DNA of 10,592 nucleotides from Pseudomonadota bacterium (lineage in GTDB: Bacteria > Pseudomonadota > Alphaproteobacteria > Rhizobiales > Xanthobacteraceae). Position numbers and translations under genes: made by a program. Below, one piece after another: positions 1-5,360 of this stretch. Location of the stretch: contig JAEWHY010000016.1 in assembly GCA_023387555.1 (NCBI GenBank), positions 1-10,592 of the forward strand, in the 5' to 3' direction. Numbering within the stretch: position 1 is the stretch's first letter; the number at the start of each line of letters is the position of its first letter. The notes under the pieces were generated by a model that was not told the origin of the DNA, did no database searches, and was given only the letters and a program-made list of their open reading frames with translations.

Positions 1-54
1 ACCAGCGACCTACTGATTAAAAGTCAGTTGCTCTACCGACTGAGCTACAGGCTC
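1..54 (-). tRNA. tRNA-Lys (anticodon UUU), truncated by window edge
   Basis: Read on the minus strand, the sequence begins with a probable acceptor strand GAGCCTG (54 to 48). A D arm with GCTC/GAGC pairing around AGTCGGTA follows. The anticodon stem ACTGA/TCAGT encloses the seven-base loop CTTTTAA, so the anticodon is TTT (positions 21 to 19), which decodes lysine AAA/AAG. The variable loop and the start of the T arm (GCTGG) are present. The rest of the T arm, the 3' acceptor strand and CCA lie left of the window. The 5' end is set by the spacing from the acceptor to the conserved T8-A9-GCTC. I see no pseudo-tRNA features. Its promoter should lie right of 54, in the divergent gap shared with the M20D gene. 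Confidence 0.93.
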
Positions 55-336
55 CCAAGGATGCCGGACGGCAAACCGGAATGGCGGCGGCACGGCGGAT
101 GTCGGTCAGGCCGCGCGCCAGAAGACGTGGTGCCGCGAACGGCGGGCCGAGACATAAGGCCAGATTCCCGGCGGGACAATGAAAAAGTCGCCTCAGGTCG
201 GGGTTTACGCACGAAAGTGACCCCGGCCTCGCTGGAATGGCTCCCGCCGCCGTCCGGGCTCGCAAGGGAGCCGGTTGCCCCGCAGGGGCGGGCGGGTTTT
301 ACTGGATGCGAATCCCGCATTTTCCGGAGTGCCGCC
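55..336. other. Divergent intergenic region between tRNA-Lys and M20D amidohydrolase
   Basis: This 282-bp GC-rich stretch has no convincing gene. Open frames crossing it are unbroken only because of base composition and lack start signals. Just before the M20D gene it can fold: GCCCC-GCA-GGGGC (277-289) is a tight hairpin, and CCCGCC (243-248) can pair with GGCGGG (291-296), directly followed by TTTT (297-300). That resembles a terminator-like leader on the plus strand, 37 bases before the start codon. A weak minus-strand promoter for the tRNA may exist near 155-185 (TTGTCC, 17 bases, TATGTC), but the -10 match is poor. The hairpin is seen in the sequence; any regulatory role is inferred. Confidence 0.4.
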
Positions 337-1515
337 ATGCCGATCGTGAATCGTATCGCCGAGTTCCATCCCGAAATCACCGCCTGGCGGCGCGACCTGC
401 ATGCCAATCCGGAACTGCTGTTCGACGTCCACCGTACCGCAGCCTCGGTCGCCGAGAAGCTCAAGGCGTTCGGCTGCGACGAGGTGGTGCCGGGCATCGG
501 CCGGACCGGCGTGGTCGGGGTCATCCGCGGCCGCAAGGACGCCGCCGGCGGGCGCGCCAGGGTCATCGGGCTGCGGGCCGACATGGACGCACTGCCGATC
601 GAGGAGGCGACCGGGCTGCCATACAAGTCGACCGTGCCGGGGAAGATGCACGCCTGCGGCCACGACGGCCACACCGCGATGCTGCTCGGCGCCGCCAAAT
701 ATCTCGCCGAGACCCGCAATTTCGGCGGCACCGCGGTCGTGATCTTCCAGCCGGCCGAGGAGGGCGGCGGCGGCGGCAAGGAGATGGTCAAGGACGGGAT
801 GATGGACCGCTTCGGGATCGAGGAGGTCTACGGCATGCACAATTATCCCGGCATGCCGGTCGGCGAGTTCGGCATGCGGGTCGGGCCGGTGATGGCGGCG
901 GCGGACTACGTCGAGATCGAGATCGAGGGCAAGGGCGCGCATGCGGCGCGGCCGCATCTGGGCATCGATCCGATCCTGGTCGGCGCGCAGATGGTCAACC
1001 AGCTGCAGTCGATCGTCTCACGCAACGTCGATCCGCTGGAATCCGGCGTGGTGTCGATCTGCGTCTTCCAGGCCGGCACCACCAACAACGTCATCCCGCA
1101 GACCGCGACCCTCAAGGGAACGATCCGCAGCCTGACCGACGCGGTGCGCGATCAGCTCGAGAGCCGCGTGAAGGAGATCTGCGAGGGCGTCGCCAAGCTC
1201 CATGGCGCGACCGCGCGCATCCGCTATCACCGCGGCTATCCGGTGACCGTGAACCATGCCGAGCAGACCGCCTTCGCGGCGCAGGTCGCATCCGAAATCG
1301 CAGGCCAGGATCGGGTGGATGACGCGCTGCCGCCGATGATGGGCGCGGAGGATTTCTCCTACATGCTCAATGCCCGGCCAGGCGCCTTCATCTTCGTCGG
1401 CAATGGCGAGAACAGCGCCGGACTGCATCATCCGGCCTATGACTTCAACGACGACGTCATCCCGCTCGGATCGAGCTACTGGGTGCGGCTGGTCGAAAAG
1501 GCGATGCCGGCCTGA
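337..1515 (+). CDS. M20 family (M20D) metal-dependent amidohydrolase, hippurate hydrolase-like
   Basis: This 392-residue cytosolic enzyme probably hydrolyses an N-acyl amino acid or similar amide with a two-metal centre. M20D ligands are all visible: Cys107 and His109 in HACGHD, Glu141-Glu142 in QPAEEGG, His168 in GMHN, and His364/His365 in GLHHPAY. GAEDF lies at 336-340. The dimerisation (lid) insert starts near ADYVEIEIEGKGAHAARPH (189-207). Length and motif order fit family members annotated as hippurate hydrolase, N-acyl-L-amino acid amidohydrolase or IAA-amino acid hydrolase. The ATG at 337 is chosen because GGAG (326-329) lies seven bases upstream and the protein then begins with the usual short helix before WRRDLHANPEL. 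Upstream in-frame ATGs would add a compositionally odd arginine-rich tail. It appears monocistronic. Substrate cannot be read from sequence, and no nitrogen or amino acid gene neighbours it. Confidence 0.93.
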   Translation: MPIVNRIAEFHPEITAWRRDLHANPELLFDVHRTAASVAEKLKAFGCDEVVPGIGRTGVVGVIRGRKDAAGGRARVIGLRADMDALPIEEATGLPYKSTVPGKMHACGHDGHTAMLLGAAKYLAETRNFGGTAVVIFQPAEEGGGGGKEMVKDGMMDRFGIEEVYGMHNYPGMPVGEFGMRVGPVMAAADYVEIEIEGKGAHAARPHLGIDPILVGAQMVNQLQSIVSRNVDPLESGVVSICVFQAGTTNNVIPQTATLKGTIRSLTDAVRDQLESRVKEICEGVAKLHGATARIRYHRGYPVTVNHAEQTAFAAQVASEIAGQDRVDDALPPMMGAEDFSYMLNARPGAFIFVGNGENSAGLHHPAYDFNDDVIPLGSSYWVRLVEKAMPA

Positions 1516-1517
1516 GT

Positions 1518-1649
1518 GTCATTCCGGGGCGAGCGCGCAGCGCGAGAGCCCGGAATCCATAACCACGGCTGCGGCGTATGGATTCCGGGCTCGCGACCCA
1601 TCGGGCCGGCTCAAGAGGGCCGGACCCGTGGGGCGCGCCCCGGAATGAC
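1518..1649. repeat. Large palindromic intergenic element (nested inverted repeats)
   Basis: The outer arms form a perfect 14-bp inverted repeat (1518-1531 GTCATTCCGGGGCG, 1636-1649). Inside is a perfect 16-bp inverted repeat (1546-1561 and 1577-1592) with a 15-base loop. A small hairpin GCGC-GCA-GCGC occupies 1533-1543. A fourth stem joins 1602-1610 to 1619-1628, with one bulged A at 1624. The fold is thus a multi-branched cloverleaf closed by the outer stem. It fills nearly all of the gap between the convergent M20D gene and ndvB, two bases after one stop and five before the other. The GTCATTCCGGGG...CCCCGGAATGAC ends resemble dispersed intergenic palindromes I recall from Bradyrhizobium and Rhodopseudomonas genomes. 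It encodes nothing. The inner hairpins could end transcription from both sides, although no T-tract is present. Confidence 0.85.
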
Positions 1650-1654
1650 CAAAG

Positions 1655-4507
1655 TTACTGGACGGTCTCAGCCTGCTTGTCGACCGGTCCCGCCGCCTGC
1701 ACCTCCGCAATCGCCGAGGCAATCGACGGCGCCTGGGCCGCGATTACGGCCGGGCGACGGCGCAGCACGGCGAGCACCTGCGGCCGCAGCGCCGTCCAGA
1801 AGGCAAACTCGTTGATCCGGCGGCCTTCGATTGCCGCGATTGCGGCGGCCGACAGGAACGGCAGGCTCTGGACCACCAGCACGATCGCGAACAGATAGAT
1901 TTCGGTGATCTGCAGCGGGTTGTTGGCGACCAGCACGATCGCGCCGATGATCAGCAGCGAGCCGAGGACAAGCTCCCAGAAGCCGTCGAACTGAACGGGC
2001 TTCCGGGCACGGTTGCCCTTGGCGGTGCGGTTGAACGGCAGGTGATCCTTGATCAGGCCGTCGAGCACGGCGAGGGCCACGGTCAACTGCACCGACATCG
2101 CCGCGAACACCGCGCCGAACATCTGCTTCTTCGGGATCGCGACGCGCAGCCGGTACAGCACACTGAAGTGCAGGATCGTCACGGCAAAGGAGGCAAGGAT
2201 CGGGATCGTGAGGATCTTGGCGGGGATGCCGATCTCGGCAAAAGCCACCACGGGGACCCAGACGAGGTTGGCCATCGCGACCAGGACACCGAGCGCCTCG
2301 GCGCCGAGCCAGCTCATCCAGCCGAACAGGAAGGCGCGCTTCTGCTCGCGGTTCAGGCTCGAGACGCCGGGCAGGAAGCGCCGCCAATGCTTCTTGACGA
2401 TCTGGCAGCCGCCATAGGCCCAGCGGTGACGCTGTTTCTTGTAGGCCGCGAAGGTGTCGGGCAGGAGCCCGAAGCCGTAGCGGCGGTTGGTGTAATGCGT
2501 CGACCAGCCGAGTTCGAGCATGGTGAGCCCGAGGTCGGTGTCCTCGCAGATGGTGTCGCTCGACCAGTTGCCGGCGGCTTCCAGCGCGGCGCGGCGCATC
2601 AGGCACATGGTGCCGTGCACGACGATGGCGTTCTTTTCGTTGCGCTCGACCATGCCGATGTCGAAGAAGCCGGCATATTCGCCCGCCATCGCATAATGCA
2701 TGAGGGTACGGTCGCCGTCGCGATGCTCCTGCGGCGCCTGCACGAGGCCGACCTTCGGATCGGCGAACACCGGCACGAGGTCGGACAGCCAGCTGGGCGC
2801 GACCACATAGTCGGCGTCGATGAGACCGATGATCTCGGCATCCGGCGCGGTCTTCTCAAGGGCGATGCGCAGCGCGCCGGCCTTGAAGCCCTCGACCTTG
2901 TCCTCGCGCAGGAAGATGAAGCGCTCGCCAAGCGCTTTGCAATGCGCCTCGATCGGCTGCCAGTAGAACGGATCGGGCGTGTTGTTGATGATGACGATGC
3001 ATTCGAAGTTCGGGTAGTTCAGACCGGCCACCGCATCGAGCGTGGCCTTCAGCATCTCCGGCTCTTCCTTGTAGGCGGGGATGTGGATCGAGACCTTGGG
3101 CGCGTAGCCGGCCTGCGCGTCGGGGACCAGCGACGGCGAGGCCACTTGCAGGAGGCGGCGCGGCTTGCGGCCGAACGCGATCGCGGCGATTTCCTCGATC
3201 CGGGTCATCGCAATCAGCACCAGCGGCACCAGCAAGACGACGCCAAGGCCGAGCGCGAAGGCTTCGCCCCAGACGAAGTAATGCCCGTTCCAGAAAGCGA
3301 ACACGGCGGCGAACCAAGCCCCCACGACATGGGCGGCGGTCGCGAGCACCAGCGACTCGGTGAGAGTCACGCTCATGGTGACGAGCGGCAGCGAGAACAG
3401 CACGCCGAGCAGCACCGCGATCAAGGCGAGCTTGCGGAAATCCGGATCGGTGATGGCGCCGGTCCAAGAGAATTTCTGCTTCAGCGAGTCGTTGAACAGA
3501 CCCCAATAGGCGCCGACGCTGCCTTCGGAGATCTTCCACGGCTGATCGAACGCTTCGATGATGTTGTAGTCGATGCCCATCGCATTGGCGCGCGCGATGA
3601 AATCGCGGATCACATGCGCCTGCTCGAAATGACCGGGCTGTGCCAGCTTGAAATTGTAGCCCGCGCTCGGCCAGCCGAATTCGGCGATCACGATGCGCTT
3701 GCCGGGATACATCTGGCGGAGCTGGTTATAGCCGCCGATCGCGGCATCGACGGCCGACTGGTCCGGCGCGCCCTCCCAATAGGGCAGGATGTGCACGGCG
3801 ATATAGTCGACCGCCGCGACGAGTTCGGGGTGATCGCGCCAGACACTCCAGATTTCACCGGTGGTGACCGGGACCGAGACCTGACGTTTGACGTCGCGGA
3901 TCGCCTTGATCAGGCGGCCGACGTTGATCCGCTCCTTGACCCGCGTCTCTTCGGCCTTGGAGACCTGGGCGGCGGCGCGCACCAGACTGACCTCTTCAGG
4001 CGACAGGGTCTCGTTGTCGAACAGGATCGTCTCACCGCGGTAGATCGCCTCGTTGGCGAGCACCAGACCGTCGATGTTCGAGTTCTTGCGCGCGATGTCG
4101 ATGATCGCGGCGAGTTCGGCGGAGTTGCGTGCACGCGCCGCGACCCGCTCGCGATAGCGCTTGCCGTTCGAGGCATCCGGCAGATTGCCCTGCCACTCGG
4201 CGTCGTCGAGGCTGCCGCCAAGCCAGGCGCCGGCGGTCACGCGCAGACCCGCCTGGGCGGCGAGCTGCGGTACATTCTGGAGACCCTGGGTCGACGAGTA
4301 AGTGCGCACCGCCCGCGTATGGGGTGCGAGCATGTCGAGGTCCGACCGGATCTCGGCGATGCCGACCTGCTTGTCCGGATGCTTGCCGTACGACACGCTC
4401 GCGAGCGGACCGTGAATGTCCGGGGCTGGGACTCTTTTCTCGGAAAGAGCCCACAAGCCTGCATGCACGCAGGCAACGAGCGCGACGACCACCGCGACGA
4501 GGCGCAT
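1655..4507 (-). CDS. ndvB: NdvB: cyclic beta-(1,3),(1,6)-glucan synthase, GH17-GT2 fusion membrane protein
   Basis: This 950-residue inner-membrane protein has two enzymatic halves. Residues 4-20 are a signal anchor. Residues about 33-350 form a GH17-type beta-1,3-glucanase/transglycosylase domain with the likely acid/base Glu153 (LANEA) and nucleophile Glu276 (AEFGWPSAG). Three membrane segments follow (about 361-378, 381-402, 411-434). Then comes a GT2 domain (about 470-700) with DK (536-537), the DAD metal-binding motif (564-566), the base ED (655-656) and QRHRW (692-696), the signature of processive synthases. About six more helices follow (about 724-889). Three helices between the halves put GH17 in the periplasm and GT2 in the cytosol. 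Predicted mass of roughly 100 kDa matches the Bradyrhizobium japonicum NdvB described as 102 kDa and needed for cyclic beta-glucan and effective soybean nodules. It probably polymerises glucose from UDP-glucose, exports it and remodels it. No clear ribosome binding site precedes the ATG. ndvD lies 158 bp upstream on the same strand. Confidence 0.93.
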   Translation of the reverse strand: MRLVAVVVALVACVHAGLWALSEKRVPAPDIHGPLASVSYGKHPDKQVGIAEIRSDLDMLAPHTRAVRTYSSTQGLQNVPQLAAQAGLRVTAGAWLGGSLDDAEWQGNLPDASNGKRYRERVAARARNSAELAAIIDIARKNSNIDGLVLANEAIYRGETILFDNETLSPEEVSLVRAAAQVSKAEETRVKERINVGRLIKAIRDVKRQVSVPVTTGEIWSVWRDHPELVAAVDYIAVHILPYWEGAPDQSAVDAAIGGYNQLRQMYPGKRIVIAEFGWPSAGYNFKLAQPGHFEQAHVIRDFIARANAMGIDYNIIEAFDQPWKISEGSVGAYWGLFNDSLKQKFSWTGAITDPDFRKLALIAVLLGVLFSLPLVTMSVTLTESLVLATAAHVVGAWFAAVFAFWNGHYFVWGEAFALGLGVVLLVPLVLIAMTRIEEIAAIAFGRKPRRLLQVASPSLVPDAQAGYAPKVSIHIPAYKEEPEMLKATLDAVAGLNYPNFECIVIINNTPDPFYWQPIEAHCKALGERFIFLREDKVEGFKAGALRIALEKTAPDAEIIGLIDADYVVAPSWLSDLVPVFADPKVGLVQAPQEHRDGDRTLMHYAMAGEYAGFFDIGMVERNEKNAIVVHGTMCLMRRAALEAAGNWSSDTICEDTDLGLTMLELGWSTHYTNRRYGFGLLPDTFAAYKKQRHRWAYGGCQIVKKHWRRFLPGVSSLNREQKRAFLFGWMSWLGAEALGVLVAMANLVWVPVVAFAEIGIPAKILTIPILASFAVTILHFSVLYRLRVAIPKKQMFGAVFAAMSVQLTVALAVLDGLIKDHLPFNRTAKGNRARKPVQFDGFWELVLGSLLIIGAIVLVANNPLQITEIYLFAIVLVVQSLPFLSAAAIAAIEGRRINEFAFWTALRPQVLAVLRRRPAVIAAQAPSIASAIAEVQAAGPVDKQAETVQ

Positions 4508-4519
4508 TGAACGCTAAAC
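4508..4519 (-). promoter_or_regulatory. Copy 1 of a GTTTAGCKTTCC motif, abutting the ndvB start codon
   Basis: On the minus strand this reads GTTTAGCGTTCA and is followed directly by the ndvB ATG, so it occupies the place where a ribosome binding site would lie. It matches copy 2 (4644-4655) in 11 of 12 positions, in the opposite orientation. Together they form a perfect 11-bp inverted repeat (4509-4519 with 4644-4654) across the ndvD-ndvB gap. Function is unknown; an operator or a translational element is possible. Confidence 0.45.
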
Positions 4520-4580
4520 CAAACGGGGCTGGGTGAAGGACGCCGCCCCGTCCCCTGGGGCAAGCGCCTGCTACGACAGT

Positions 4581-4609
4581 CAGATAGCTCGACAGAACTA
4601 AATTTTCAA
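4581..4609 (-). promoter_or_regulatory. Candidate sigma70-type promoter for ndvB
   Basis: On the minus strand, TTGAAA (4609-4604, five of six to the -35 consensus) is followed after 17 bases by TATCTG (4586-4581, only three of six to the -10 consensus). It sits in the most A/T-rich part of the ndvD-ndvB gap and would give a leader of roughly 65-70 bases before the ndvB ATG. If real, ndvB need not depend on transcription through ndvD. The -10 match is weak, so this is a suggestion only. Confidence 0.3.
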
Positions 4610-4643
4610 TTGCACTGCGGCATGGCGAATTAATGACACTGCC

Positions 4644-4655
4644 GTTTAGCGTTCC
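4644..4655 (+). promoter_or_regulatory. Copy 2 of the GTTTAGCKTTCC motif, just after the ndvD stop
   Basis: The plus strand reads GTTTAGCGTTCC, the reference copy of the motif. It is the partner arm of the copy at the ndvB start and differs at one position from the copy in the ndvD-ndvC divergent region. It lies 10 bp from the ndvD stop codon and upstream of the candidate ndvB -35 box, a reasonable position for a regulator site. No T-tract follows, so it is not an obvious terminator. Confidence 0.4.
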
Positions 4656-4665
4656 GACAACCAGG

Positions 4666-5136
4666 CTATTGCGTTGTGGTTCCTGGCTGCGGCGTTGTGG
4701 CAGCGGCAGACGGAGCCGGCGGCGCTGCAGGATTAACCCAGCATGAATGGACGCGCGCCAGGATGTTCTCTTGAGCCTTCGGATCGACGGTCGGACCTTG
4801 CATCACGACGCAGCGAAACGCCGCCTGGATGTGACCGCCGGGGCAGCCGAAGCGATCATAGAGATCCATGTGACGGAAGGCGGTGTCGAGGTCGTCCTGA
4901 AACAGCCGGTGAACCACGCGGCGGCCGACCCAGACGCATTCCGGATTACCGGCCGGACCGGTCATCTGCTTTGAGACTTCGGCCAGATCGTTGAGACGCT
5001 GCGCCTCTTTCTTGGCCTGCTCCGCGGCTTGTTGTTTGGCTTTGTCGGCTTGTTCGTTCTGGGCGAAGGCCGGACCGGACCCGAAGCAGACGGCCAGGGC
5101 AAGTACGGGCAGGAGGCGCAAGTGACGTGGTGACAT
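4666..5136 (-). CDS. ndvD: Small exported protein between ndvB and ndvC, NdvD-like beta-glucan biosynthesis accessory
   Basis: The product is 156 residues. An N-terminal signal peptide is clear: positive MSPRHLR, a hydrophobic core, then a GPAFA-Q cleavage site after residue 25. Residues 26-58 are rich in Gln, Lys, Ala and Glu and probably form a helix or coiled coil. The core (60-135) carries four cysteines (67, 98, 109, 132), enough for two disulfides in the periplasm. The C-terminus (136-156) is a low-complexity Pro/Ala/Thr tail. I recognise no enzyme motif. In Bradyrhizobium japonicum, an open frame between ndvB and ndvC was named ndvD and is required for beta-glucan synthesis in vivo but not by membranes in vitro, which suits an accessory factor. 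That product was reported as 26.4 kDa, larger than the roughly 17 kDa here, so the symbol rests on position and one hydrophobic segment. The start lacks a visible ribosome binding site. It may be co-transcribed with ndvB. Confidence 0.8.
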   Translation of the reverse strand: MSPRHLRLLPVLALAVCFGSGPAFAQNEQADKAKQQAAEQAKKEAQRLNDLAEVSKQMTGPAGNPECVWVGRRVVHRLFQDDLDTAFRHMDLYDRFGCPGGHIQAAFRCVVMQGPTVDPKAQENILARVHSCWVNPAAPPAPSAAATTPQPGTTTQ

Positions 5137-5228
5137 GATGGCAGATGACTCTGGCGCGTTGATCGCGATGGTGAACTTAAGGTCTACATTTTACGTCGGA
5201 TTCCGTCCGCATTGCGGCCTTCCAACCA

Positions 5229-5240
5229 GTTTAGCTTTCC
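5229..5240 (+). promoter_or_regulatory. Copy 3 of the GTTTAGCKTTCC motif, ndvD-ndvC divergent region
   Basis: The plus strand reads GTTTAGCTTTCC, 11 of 12 identical to the copy at 4644-4655. It is 93 bp upstream of the ndvD start and 121 bp upstream of the ndvC start, so a factor bound here could act on both genes. I found no further copy elsewhere in the window by eye. Confidence 0.4.
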
Positions 5241-5265
5241 GCCTTTCCAAGCAATTGTCCAGCTT

Positions 5266-5283
5266 GCACGCACCGCAGCGTGC
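5266..5283. promoter_or_regulatory. Inverted repeat GCACGC-N6-GCGTGC upstream of ndvC
   Basis: This is a perfect 6-6-6 inverted repeat with centre ACCGCA. A slipped pairing also exists (TGCACGCA with TGCGT-T-GCA). It lies 77 bp upstream of the ndvC ATG and has the size and symmetry of a dimeric regulator site. It could equally be a hairpin in the ndvC leader if transcription starts upstream. The binding protein is unknown. Confidence 0.35.
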
Positions 5284-5360
5284 GTTGCATTTGGCCTTGA
5301 ACGATGTTCGTGCGATGGCCAGAGGACGTATCAAGCCACGAGTTCGGATGACGCACCCTG

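Larger units (their letters stand above)
5137..5360. other. Divergent regulatory region between ndvD and ndvC
   Basis: This 224-bp gap is more A/T-rich than the genes beside it and must hold the start signals for both directions. I see no gene in it. For ndvD, a -10-like TAAAAT reads on the minus strand at 5193-5188, without a good -35. For ndvC no convincing sigma70 hexamer pair is visible. Other structures here are a copy of the GTTTAGCKTTCC motif (5229-5240) and the inverted repeat at 5266-5283. Confidence 0.5.

Noticed and set aside
28..336. N-terminal extension of the M20D gene to an ATG at 28
   Set aside because: It would run through the tRNA-Lys gene, adds an arginine-rich segment foreign to the family, and lacks a ribosome binding site, whereas the ATG at 337 has GGAG at good spacing.
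205..957. A 250-codon minus-strand frame across the M20D start
   Set aside because: It is antisense to conserved M20D metal-ligand motifs and has low-complexity composition.
2042..4510. An 822-codon open frame on the plus strand, antisense to ndvB
   Set aside because: It is a shadow of ndvB in GC-rich DNA: the product is dominated by Arg, Asp, Glu, His and Gly with no domain, while the minus frame shows clear GH17 and GT2 motifs.
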